64,000 bases of DNA from Dromiciops gliroides (lineage: Eukaryota > Chordata > Mammalia > Microbiotheria > Microbiotheriidae): assembly GCF_019393635.1 (NCBI RefSeq), contig NC_057862.1, positions 95,045,159 through 95,109,158 of the forward strand, written 5' to 3'. Position numbers and translations under genes: made by a program. Shown here in pieces: positions 18,776-30,000 of this stretch. The notes under the pieces are model-generated. The model saw nothing but the letters and a program-made list of their open reading frames with translations, searched no databases and had not been told where the DNA came from. Position 1 is the first letter of the stretch. Every line of letters begins with the position of its first letter.

Positions 18776-21500
18776 TAAATGCAGAACAGAAGAGTTTAAA
18801 ATGCTATCGAACTTTAACTTTTCTTTGCCTTTTTTTTGTCTTTGAATTTATTTCTTTGTTTTGAGTGGTGCTGATTTATTCAAAGTAATGGGATGACAGA
18901 GAGACTCTGGATTGACTATTTCAGGGCTGAGACCTTCAAATTGTTTGTCCTCTGTGGATATTAAAATGCTTTTTTGGAGGCAGTATGGTATTTTTAAGAA
19001 GAGCATTGGACTGAGAGTCGGGAGACCTCAGCCACTAATTTGCTTTATGACTGGGCAAGTCATTTGATAGTGTCAAGAGCATGGTCAAACAATGCACTAA
19101 ATTCTAGGAGTAAACTTTCAAAATTATTGTGGTTCCCTTCCTCCTGCTTTGCCTGAGGCTCTCTGACAACATTCCTAGTTGGATTGCTTCTCTTCCTTTC
19201 CCCATCTTTTTTTTTTTTAATTCAGTATTAGAGACAGAAGAAGGCTGCTCTGGTTTGGTAGTCTTTGCTAACACCCTAGTTTGGAGGGTGCATAGTGTCC
19301 TAGTACTCCCTCCTTCTCCTTGTTGCTTCTATCACCTCCTAAAGTACTCCCTTGGACATTTCCAGCTAATCCACAATTGAATCTATTTGCCTTCAGCATT
19401 GACTGACTCATCTGGTTCTTCTTTAACACTCCGTTCCCCTCCAGTTAAGTTAAGTTCTGGCAGTGGATACCAATAGAGATATAGGCTAATGTTCTTATTT
19501 CATAGATGGAGAAACTGAGATCTAGAAAAGTTAAGTGATTTGTTGAGGTCAACATAGTTGATGGTGGTGCCAGGACTAGAGCTTATTCCCTAGCCCAATG
19601 TCCTTTCCATTATACCACATGGCTACTGGGCAGTGATTCTGAGAGTATGACTTCTCCAAATAGGTCTTCTTCATAATAAAGTACTTTTGTTCAAGGTGAC
19701 AGCATAAAATATCCACGAACATCAACATTTCACTTGATATATTGGATTGGATTGTCAGGTGTGTCAGGTGAACCAACACAAGAAAAGAAAGGAGATTTAT
19801 AGAGTTAGAGGGAATTAGAATTGAAAGAGACTTTAGGATCCATATAATTTCAATCAGCTCATTTTACAGATAAAGAAACTAAGGCAGTTATAGGTCAAAT
19901 GAATTGCCCAGTTCGGGCAAGTCTGGGAAACTGAAAGGGTCCAGGTGTTTTATATGCAAGGATCAGATACTGCCAGGAACCTCTAATGGTATTATAACTC
20001 TGAGGTCAAATGCAGAGAGTGAAGGGGGAGGGGGAAAGGGAACACATTTTTATTAAGTTCTTACTATGCACCAGGCGCTATTCAAAGTGATTCACAAATA
20101 TCTCATTCATTACACAAATTCACTGGGAAACTGGACATTTCTACCCTGGAGAGTTTGAGGAAGAGAAGAGTCAAATTACTGGAAGAGGAGACTGGTCAGA
20201 AAAGGGTTAGGGCTTGAAATATGAAGCTATAGTTTTGCTGTAATGACAAGCTTCTTCACAATTTGAGCTATTCAAGTGTAATGGGTTGCCTTAGGAAGTA
20301 GTAGATACCATCTAACTGGAGGCCTTGGACCAGAAGCAACATGGGGAAAGTTGTAGGAGGTAAATAGAGCTAGGATGAAGAAACTAAGGGCCAGGAAAGT
20401 TGAGTTATTTGCCAAAATCACACAGATAGCACAAAGTGTAAGAAGTGTGATTTGAACCGAGGTCCTCAGATCTCACCAGATCTACCAGAAAATGGTAACA
20501 GTCTATTGACCTCTGAGCTTAAAGTCTCATTCAGAAAAGCATTTAACTAAACAACTCCTAGGGTATATTCCAACTTTTAGAGTTCGTAATTGTTTGAAAT
20601 GACCACTCCACAAAACCAAGGGAAGTTTGGGAAAATAATTATCCAGAAGAGGTAGCCATCAGCACCTAGACAAGGCATATGTTTTCCTCATAGTATAAAG
20701 GAGCTGTTCAGGGATATAATATGCATTTTCCCAATTCACTTCAATGAACATTTGTTGACTCTGAAGATACCATTGGCTCAAATCTAAGTGACGAAGGAAG
20801 TGAAGGTGGAAGGGAAGCTTGTTTTCTAATAATTTATGAAACCTAGACATTTCCACCCAGTAAATTGTCATTGTAGACAGTGTTGAGCATCAGAACCAAG
20901 AAAGCAGTTCTGATCTTTGGGTTTTCTTCCCTCTTTCAAGGGCTTTGACCCCAAGCCTTTTCTCTCTTACTCTTAGGAGGGTCCCAATCTTGTATACATC
21001 ATGTCATTGGATTTAGATTAGAGGGGACATTCAGGATTATTCAACACAATCCTTGTGCTAGTGTCAAGGAATGGAGACCCAGAGATATGAATTGACTTGC
21101 CCAGGCTTCCTAGATTGTATGAAGCAAAGTTAGGATTTGAGCTCATCTAGTGATTCCAAATCTAGTGCTGTTTTCACTATAGTACATTGTAACTACCTGT
21201 ATTTTGAGAAAGTTGGGATCTTAATCAGGGGCATGCTAGTTAATGTTTAACAACTGACTCTCCCCCCCCCAAAAGTACAAATGACATATATAAGTTTAAT
21301 CTGTGTCATTAACATTTTCTCAATACTTTCTTAAGTCTAAACAATCAGTAAAACAATAATCAAGCCATGATTTGTAGAATTGGTTTATTTCTGAAACATA
21401 AATGCTCATACTGGAAATTTAACAGTTGACTCTCATTAGCCAAAATGAACTGGCTCCAACATACCCCTGGTCTCAGATTTCTGAATCTAACTAGCTAGAT
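18776..21500. repeat. Intergenic stretch with several CR1/L3-like pieces
   Basis: Recognisable fragments are: 18975-19075 MIR head; 19490-19620, 19800-19920, 20370-20520 and 21010-21190, each with the CR1/L3-like series of GAGAAACTGAG, GCCCAGG, GGATTTGAGCTC, CATTATACCACATGGCTAC. 20030-20110 is a minus L2/MIR-like piece. No exon or RNA gene is seen. Confidence 0.45.
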
Positions 21501-21504
21501 TCTA

Positions 21505-21848
21505 CATCTTAGTTCTGTGTCTTTGTTTCAGATAACTCAGGGTATTGATCTTGGGTGACTGTGCTGTATGATATGTGTGATAACTGAAGATAGCAATCCT
21601 TCGTGCTGGGAAATTCAAGGTCTCAGTTCTGTGTGTCTTTATATGTTGGATTACCCAGATTCATGGTTCTTCCTGTATACATGTCAGATGGCTCATGGCT
21701 CCAGTTGTGTGTTACTTGGAGAGATCCAATCTTTTGTTTCTATGTGTTGGCTAACTCTGCATGCCAACCCTGTGCCTCTGTCTCTGGACTGGATAACTCA
21801 GGGTCCTAATTCTATATGTATCTGTGCATTGGGTAACTTAGGTAACAT
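21505..21848. repeat. Degenerate tandem repeat, unit about 35-48 bases
   Basis: About seven to nine diverged units share the outline CTCAGTTCTGTGTGTCT then TGTTGGATTACCCAG. Examples begin near 21509, 21620, 21730 and 21806, each ending in a GATAACTCAGGG or GGTAACTTAGG block. The unit length drifts. Confidence 0.65.
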
Positions 21849-22175
21849 CAAAGTTACAAAAATGAAGCATTCAGGAGGATGAGGAAACACAGAATGAAAA
21901 CAACAAAGATTTTCTACATTTTCTCCTGGTGATACATTTGGCAAGTCACTGTTTACATGAAAAGGATGGCCATATATACATATATAAAAACTTGGAGGCA
22001 TCACAACTACCTTGTTTAAAATACCACTGGCATTCTCCAGACCATTTTAACAGGAATCATCATTAATAGCTGAAGGATGGAAACTAATGATCTCATACTA
22101 GAAGCGGGACAAAATCTTCTTAAAATAATACTAAAATGAAGGAAGATACAAAAGCCTCAAATAATGTTCTCTGCA

Positions 22176-22420
22176 GGGCAGCTAGGTGGCGCAGTAGATA
22201 GAGGACCAGGCCTGAAGTTAGGAAGATACCTTCCTGAGTTCAAATCTGGCCTCAGACACTTAACTATCTGGGTGACCCTGGGCAAATCACTTAACCCTGC
22301 TTGCCTCAGTTTCCTTATCTGTAAAATGAGCTGGAAAAGGACATGACAAGCCACCCCATTATCTTTGCCAAGGAAACCCCAAATGTGGTCATGAAGAGTT
22401 GGACACAACAGAACAACAAC
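22176..22420 (+). mobile_element. tRNA-derived SINE, long form, nearly complete
   Basis: The head GGGCAGCTAGGTGGCGCAGT, the body TCACTTAACCCTGCTTGCC, AATGAGCTGGAAAAGGACAT and the RTE-like tail GAAGAGTTGGACACAACAGA ending in CAACAACAA are all present. It is the best copy of the long form here. Confidence 0.93.
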
Positions 22421-23331
22421 AAATGTTTCCTGCATTAAAGTCAACCTGATTCACTAAAAAAGGTAGTGCATAGTAATTAGACAAGAATATAGGGCATTTG
22501 TCATTGCATTATGTTCTTAGTAATGAGACCTTTAGGAAATTTATGCTCAAATAAGATGCATTGGGAAATTTGAGTTTGTTTTACAAACTGAGCTTTTGAA
22601 ATAACGCAGACCCCACTTCAGATATGTCATAGAAACAGAACATTGAAGTGTTTAAAATTCAATCAAAGGTTTGTGGCAAGCGGCCTGATATTAAAATAGC
22701 AGGCAAATCATTTCAATATATGTTTTGAACATGATTTGTCCCAAATAGCATTCTAATAGATAACACTGATTATATGGTAGCCAACATAATTTATATATCC
22801 CCAACACTATGCTTTTGTCAGAGACATTGTTAAGGAATTTGACGCATATGCAAGAGAACAATATATGTCAACTGAAATATATACCAATTAGCTTTAAATG
22901 GGGAGCTGCAATGAATGATATGCGCACATGCTATACTTATAAGTAATCATATGCAGGCTAAAGTAGCTTGCGTTTCCAAACAAGAAGTCTTTTTATGTTG
23001 TCATTTTAAAACTCTCCTCTTTCTGAAGGTCAAGAATAAATAGCACCATTAGCATTAAAAGCAAGTAAAAGGGAAAGTCATTTGTTGTTCATTTAACATC
23101 CCATTTTTCTGAAATTGCTTTGTAAAGCATTCATTGGTTTGCCCTTCCCCCTCCCATAGAGGTTTCCAAGACAAGGTAAAAAGACTGTTCTAGGTTCTGT
23201 TGATTAGAAATGGATTTTTATTTTCTATTGTTAATTTTTACATCTTGATTCAGTGGGATAGTTGTTGAAATTATATGGCTTGCTGAGGTGACCGTGGTGA
23301 AGGATTATATTAATAAATACAGCTGTCCAAA
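22421..23331. other. Intergenic, nothing recognised
   Basis: AT-rich sequence with no repeat, exon or RNA gene I can identify. Confidence 0.5.
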
Positions 23332-23408
23332 TCATTGTTAGCACAGTTGGCTCCAGCAGTTGGTGCTAATGAGGCCAAGGTTAAAGGTTCAGTTCCCATC
23401 TGGGCTGG
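23332..23408 (+). pseudogene. tRNA-Ile(AAT)-like relic
   Basis: It follows eukaryotic tRNA-Ile(AAT): GTTAGCACAGTTGG for the D arm, TGGTGCTAATGAGGCCAAGG for the anticodon arm with AAT in place, then GGTTCAGTTCCC for the T arm. The acceptor stem does not pair and internal bases have drifted, so it is a tRNA pseudogene or the head of a tRNA-Ile-derived SINE, not a working tRNA. Confidence 0.55.
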
Positions 23409-23669
23409 TCTAAGTTTACATCTAACAAACAACCACCACCACAACAACAACCTGTGTGGCTGCCAGATGCTGCTGCTTCTTCTAACTCATACCTTTGGTT
23501 ATGAGGAGACCAGGTAAGACAAACACAAAAGACAAACTTGAGGACTCAATGCCAATTCATGCTCTGTTCAGGAAAACAAAGAACAATAGGGCCAAAACCA
23601 AAATCCTCTAGAGTAAGAAATTCTGTCTATGTGAATGATAGTGTGTGCTGCCTCCCTAGGGATCACAGA

Positions 23670-24180
23670 GCTGAGCTAGAAGGAACCTCAGGGCCTGTTG
23701 AGCTCAACCCTTTCATATTACAGTTGAGGAAACTAAGACTCAGGGAAGTTAAAACAATTTCCCCAAGGTCAGGAAGGAATTGTCAGAAGCAGGATTTGAA
23801 CCTCCATCTCCAGGGCCATTGCATTAGACATAGGACACTTGAATATAAACATATTGATCAAACAGTAAAGACATTTATTAAGCACCTACTAAATGCCAGA
23901 TAGACCCTGTCCCAGGTACTGGAGATGCAAAGACAAGAATGAAACACTTCCTTTACTGAAAGAACTTTCTTTCTATTGGGGGAAAAACATCTACATAAAA
24001 TATATAAACATTTACAAAATAAATCAAAGATAAACTTGTTGGGAGTGGGGGGGAAGTCCGAGTGCACTAACAGTTTGGAAGAACAGGAAAGGATAAATGG
24101 ACAAGGTGTCCCTTGAATAGAATTCTGAAGGCAATAAAAGCTTTTGGGAAGTGGAGGTGGAGGTGAGGTGGGAGTGCACA
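23670..24180 (+). repeat. CR1/L3-like piece then old interspersed repeat
   Basis: 23670-23835 shows GAGGAAACTAAGACTCAGGG and AGCAGGATTTGAACCTCC. 23862-24180 is another copy of the repeat beginning ACATTTATTAAGCACCTACT, with its TTGAATAGAATTCTGAAGG interior. Confidence 0.65.
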
Positions 24181-24802
24181 TCAGAACAATAACATTACCA
24201 AAGAATACCAAACATCCTCTAAGTTACAGACCTTCTAGGGTACAGACAAAGTAGGAGAGAAGCTCTGCCTTACCCCCCCCCCTCCTCCCCACCATCTGCC
24301 ACAGGAAAAAAAATCAGGTGTGAATTCCAACACAAAAGTGTTGTCTCCGTCTTGAGCTATATAGGGAGTTGTGGATTACGTATCACTTCATAATACAGAT
24401 CCAGTGGCCTCATCAGCAGGTTACTACCTCCCCCTGGAGGACTCTGGGGTTATATCCTTCCCAACCACATGAAAATTCCAAGCTCTGCAAACTCATGAGA
24501 TTACCTCAGTTTCTCTAAGATTGTGGGCTCCTCATGTTGTGAAATAGAGATTGTACCTGCTCCTTTTTATCCCTTTGTGCTGCGGTAAAGACATGAAAAA
24601 CTTTTGGGCCAAGCAATTTCATTGTGTCATTTACTAAGTAGCAGAGAGGCTGCAATCTGTTTGAATGGAGCAAGTTCCCACTTGGATGAAATCATGAACT
24701 CTTGAATAATAAAATAAAGTTTTAGGTGAACATTATCAAAATCAAGAGCTGTACAGGACAAGTGTATAAATCAGGTTTTTTTCTTTAAAAATGAATAAAA
24801 TG

Positions 24803-24946
24803 GGGGCAGCTAGGTGATGAAGTGGATAGAGCACCCTCCCTGGAGTCAGGAGGACCTGAGTTCAAATTCGGCCTTAGCCACTTGACACTTACTAGCTGTG
24901 TGACCCTGGGCAAGTCACTTAACCCTCATTGCCCTGCAAAAAAAAG
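24803..24946 (+). mobile_element. Short tRNA-derived SINE
   Basis: A full sense copy from GGGGCAGCTAGGTGATGAAG to the A-rich end after AACCCTCATTGCCC. Flanked by AATGAATAAAATG and AGAATAAAATGAATG. Confidence 0.93.
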
Positions 24947-26640
24947 AATAAAATGAATGCAGTCAATCAGAATGAGACACAGTGATTCACAGTACCTAAA
25001 CTATTGTCTTCTATTTCAAATACAAAGATTTTGCTGTGAAATGCAGACTTGGAGCTAGAAGACCTGTGTATCTGAGGACTATCTCCTCCACTTACTAACC
25101 AAATCACCCTCCTTCAGTTTTTTCATTTCTAAAATGAGGATAATAATACTTGTATCCTCGTGGGGGTAAGCTTTAAAATTCTTTTGAAATGAGTTATTGA
25201 GAAACAAGCACGTATGGTTTGTTCACACATATACTTCTATCCCCATGTGACCAGATCAATTGAGCTCTCACATCACATAATTACCTTCAACATTATTCTC
25301 TGTTCTTTTTCCATTCAAGGTAACTATCAAATGAGACCATTCATACTTTGCTTTGGAGTGCTGAATGCCCTGCCCTCCCCAACACCCCTCCCCTATGACA
25401 ACCCCTCTGTTGAAGCAACCCATTTACTCAGTAGGTGTTCATTGGTGAAAGGACAGCACTGCCCTTCCAGAGTTCAAGTGACAAGATAGGTATTGTTCAT
25501 GAATTTGGGAAGAGGCCAGGTCAAAATTGCTGGGGAATCATTGAATCACTCTGGAAACAATTGCCTCGGCAGCCATGTCTTATGAAATCTCATTAGGATA
25601 TGTCAGTATCTGGGCAAACATTTAGCCTCATTGGCCTCTAAAAATGAATTAACTCAGCATCTGTTCTGTTGTAAGTATTTTGGGGCCAAAGTCTGATTTT
25701 GGTATTAAAAGTAATACTAATATGAATGTTAATAATGATGATAATGATAAGACTAGCTCAAGTGGATGGAATGTTTTAGAGTTTGTAGAATGTATATCTC
25801 ATTTGAAACCCTTTCCCTCATCTTACTTGTTCATGCCCAAGTTTTAAATTATATATAATTAAATTTCATCTGATCAACTTAAGAATTAACAAGCTACTCT
25901 CCCACTTCCCATCCCTACATCCTTACCACCCATTACAGCTCTTCTTCCAGCATCACATCGGCTCTTCAATCATCAATCCAGTGGCTCGGTTTGGGTCAGA
26001 AACAGACTCAGGTTGGCAGAAAATGTTTCTTAAATCACCATGGACTGAAACAAGGTGCTTTGAGGATCTGGGTGAAGTCATAGGCAAGACTAAAACCTCT
26101 ATTTATTTTGCCAGCAAGCAAGTAGGCACCAAAAGTAATTTGCCCCTTCCTCTAAATTGTAGGTTATTATTGTTCCATTTAGTATTATATAATCCTTAAG
26201 GAGCCTCAATTCCTAATGGTTTGAGAAAGGTTCTGGGATCTATTGTGGTTGCTCTCTGCCTCCTTTTGTTGCATTTTCTTCCTGCTACAGCTATGTTATT
26301 GTTTTCCCATCACTGTCCATATTGCATTATGAAAAAAGCCCCCTAATTGATGTGGCACATGGATGTTTCTGACAGCATCCACTGGCAGAAATGTTTATTT
26401 AAAAATTTAAGATGGTTAATTCTGTATAGCTGGGTGTGGGACCAGAGTGTTTCACAAGTGTCCATCTCTTTAATTCTGTATGTATTATGCATATTGCTTT
26501 TGAGTTCAATAAGGCCCTTTTCACATGAGGCAGCATGTTGTTACCAGTGTAAACTCAGGATACGAAGGGATATGGGAAAGGAAGAAGAACGCCGGACAGT
26601 GTTAGCCATAATCAGTGCAGAGTCTGGATCAATTCAATTC
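24947..26640. other. Intergenic between the two genes, little recognised
   Basis: 25030-25200 is a MIR-like piece (TTTTCATTTCTAAAATGAGG). The rest, including ORFs near 25981-26199 and 26347-26688, shows no known domain. Confidence 0.45.
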
Positions 26641-26940
26641 AGCCAGAATTTATTAAGCATCAGCTATGGGTGTCAGTTATGGTATTAGACACTAGAGATA
26701 AAAAAGACAAAAGTGAAACATTTTGTGTTCTCAAGAAACTTGTATTCTACAACAAATAAGAAGACAATAAGTATCTACAAAGAAAATGGAATAATTCACT
26801 TCTCTATTCATACAAGAAACATTTATTAGGCACCTTCTGTCTGCAGAGTACCAGAAGAAATAATATAATTTAGATGATATGGCTGCTTCCCTCAGGAAGC
26901 TTTCAGTCAGGTTAGTAACCAGATCATGATCAGAGGTTAG
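26641..26940 (+). repeat. Two old interspersed-repeat pieces
   Basis: 26641-26790 (TTTATTAAGCATCAGCTATG, GTGTTCTCAAGAAACTTG) and 26805-26930 (AACATTTATTAGGCACCTTC, CCCTCAGGAAGCTTTCAGTC) belong to the same family. Confidence 0.6.
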
Positions 26941-26980
26941 ACATCAATACTACTTGAAACAAGAAGTTGCATTTTACAAT

Positions 26981-26986
26981 TTTATC
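26981..26986 (-). promoter_or_regulatory. PNLIPRP2: Possible variant polyadenylation signal of PNLIPRP2
   Basis: On the minus strand GATAAA lies 34 bases past the stop; pancreatic lipase transcripts are known for very short 3' UTRs. No canonical AATAAA is seen within the first 150 bases; the next (26818-26825 region, TTTATT on plus) is about 200 bases away and inside an old repeat. Confidence 0.35.
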
Positions 26987-27020
26987 ACAACAAAGACAGA
27001 AAGACCACCAGGATCCATTT

Positions 27021-27084
27021 CTAACATGGAGAGAGTGTTTGCAGAACATCTTCTGGAACAGTGTCACTACTACAGAAATGATAC
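27021..27084 (-). CDS. PNLIPRP2: PNLIPRP2 coding exon 12 and stop
   Basis: Acceptor TTTTTACCTCCACAG. Encodes [20 protein letters not shown] and TAG after completing Glu. The preceding intron is about 4.9 kb. The C-terminal CSSDTV..LQ.L.PC matches human PNLIPRP2. Confidence 0.94.
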
Positions 27085-30000
27085 CTGTGGAGGTAAAAAT
27101 GAAAACATATCAGTGGGTGGCATACTTCAGGAGAGACTCCAGCTGATTTCATTTATTGGGCTGGTTAGCCTTTATGATGTGATTTGATGCATTTTGTGGA
27201 TTTAGGAGGCTTGCTGCTGGAGGGGAGTCAAAAGACCCCAATTAAAATCCAATCACTAAGTGCCTTTGGGCAAGTTACAGCCTCCTTGGGCCCTCATCTA
27301 TTCATCTGTAAAATGAAATGATTGAATTGTATGGCTTCTGAGGTCTCTTCCAAGTCTGGAACTATGAGCCCATTACCAGGAAGTAATATATTATAAAACC
27401 ATAGTAATTCAGATCCCATTCAATCTGAAACCTGTGTTAATCCACAATCAAGTCTTCCTTATTCTTCCACTTTAGGGGAGAGGGGTTCAGACCTGTGATT
27501 TCCTTGATGGAAGCAACTCTTGGTATGAAAACTCTTCTCCGTGATTCAGACAACTGTTACTACTGGAAATTGTTGGTGTCTGTTTAATTTGCATCCACCT
27601 AATCCATTATTGGAGAAGAAGGAAAAAATTCCTCTTCTATGTTTTAGGTCCAGTAACAAATCAGTAGTTGTATCCAGCAGAAAGTTAGGGATTGGGACTA
27701 GACCTTTGATTTCACTGGAATTAGCAACTTCCCTAATGAGGAACCTTTCTCTGCCAGTGAAGGTCCTCACAATTCTTTGTAATTTATGTTGCCTAGAGCA
27801 GTAGTATCAAATTCACTTTGTTTATAAGGATCCTTGCAAACTACAAATTAACTTAGTTTTAAAATGTAATACCTGTACTTTGTTGTATTTTATCTATTTT
27901 TTGGGTCAGCTGTGTGGCACAGTGTATAAAGTACCAGGTCTGGAGTCAGGAAGACACATCTTTCTGAGTTCAAAACCAGCCTCAGACACCTACTAGTTGT
28001 GTGACCCTGGACAAGTTATTAGACACTATTTGGTTGAGAGTGCCTTATATGTCCTGTGTACTCAATAAATAATAGATTTGATTTGACTTTCCATCTAGCC
28101 AGAAGCAAAGCCTAAGTTTTATTATTAGGACACAAACAATGCCTCTGAAACAGATCATTAGTTCCTCCAGCCCAGGATTCTATAGTTGATACTAGACTGA
28201 TGGATAGTTTTTGGAATATAAAATACAACAAACATTTATTAAGCATCTACTATATATGAGTCACTGTGCTAAGCACTAGGAATACAAATATAAAAAAGCA
28301 GTCCTTGCCCTCAATGAGCTTACAATCTGATGGGGGAAGATAATACTAAAAGAAACTGAAAGTGTAGTTAGAGGTTGAGAGGGGGCAGAAGGAACCTAGC
28401 ATAAGGGCATGATGATAGTGGAGTCAAAACCAGGCAGAGCAGCTGGTACAGTTTTGAACAGCTGACTGGGATTGCAGGCCATTTATAAAGGGAGGATTTG
28501 GGGGATTTTTTTTTTTTTGCTCCACCCTTCAGACCTCCAAGCATAAGGACAAAGGCACTTTGAGGGTTCTGAAAAGGAGGGAATATCAAAGCTGAAACAA
28601 TCTTCATGATGAGAAGTTTACTGGTAATAAGCTTATGAGGGAGGGGGAGTCAAGGGGGGTTATGAAGGTATGATGATGGTGGAATTCAGACTAAGTAGAA
28701 CAGCTGATGGTAGTTGGGAATATCAGGATTTTCATTTGCCAATCACCTTAAAACAGCCAAGGATGCCCCATTTCTCAGGGTAATAATTTCTATTCTATTA
28801 TTTACCACTGAGGGTTTTAAAAAAAAGATTTTTCTAATGTATCCCAAGACCTTTATTTGTAAGGTTCCTAGGATCCTTCACTTTCTAGTATTTGCCTCGG
28901 TTTCTTCATCTATAAAATGAGCTGGATAAGAAAATAGCCAATCACTCCAGTATCTGTGCCAAGAAAATCACAGATGGGGTCACAAAGAGTCAGACATGAC
29001 TGAAATGACTGAACAACACATCTATTTTGTTAAATATCTCCTACTTACATTTTAATCTTCTTTGGGTTTCTCTAGAGAGGGTTATGGGCTGGCCACATGT
29101 TTGACTCCTCTGACCCAGAGTACTAAGTTGTTACATGAATGGTCCAGGGTCACAAAGGCAATTTGTCTGAGATGTGGGATTTGAACCCAGGTTGTCTTGG
29201 TTCTGAGGTTGGCTATCTATCCATTGTTGTTATTTAGCCATTTCAGTTGTGTCCAATTCTTCCTGACTCCATTTGGGGTTTTATTGGCAAATATACTAGA
29301 GTGGTTTGCCATTCCTTCTCCAGCTCATTTAACAGATGTAGAAACTGAGGCAAATAGGGTCTAGCGGCTTGCCTAGGGTCACCTCGATAGTAAGTGTCTG
29401 AGGCCAGATTTGATCTTAGAAAAGTGAGTCTTCCTGACTCCAGGCCTGGCATTCTATTCACAGTGCCACCAACTTGCCAGCTTATCTAAACATTAGGCTA
29501 AGCTGTATTCTCTCTCATGCCAGCAGAGGACTGCTCAAGTGAAATATTCCTTGAATGGGTCTACAGGGTGTGAATTACTCATTTTATTCTTACATATTAG
29601 GATCACCAGTCTTTTTCTTTCCCACTTCCCTGAAATTTTCAAAACCTTAAGGAGAGCAGGGCTACTAATTTTGCAGTCACTGAGGAGGGGAAGTAAAGGA
29701 TGCTGTAGGTGGCAACAGGTTCTTCCTCTAACTGGAATGATTTGAAAGCCCCAGAAGGTAGGTTTTGGTGTGGGATACAGTCCTGAGTTATACTGGGATG
29801 GGCTGAGATTGACCAATTGTTGGTAATTAATCCCCTGGGGAACTCCATTGCAAATTAATGAACTTCTATGTTTAAAATCCTTTTTCATGTTATATAATGT
29901 AGGCCTACTATGAATGGAAATCTTTTTTATGGACAACTTCATTTACAAGGAAGTTTGCAGATGTATTAGTTTATAACATATTATATTTAAAGGTAATTTA

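Noticed and set aside
25981-26688. ORFs of 72 and 113 codons between the two genes
   Set aside because: No domain, no splice-site support and no family resemblance.
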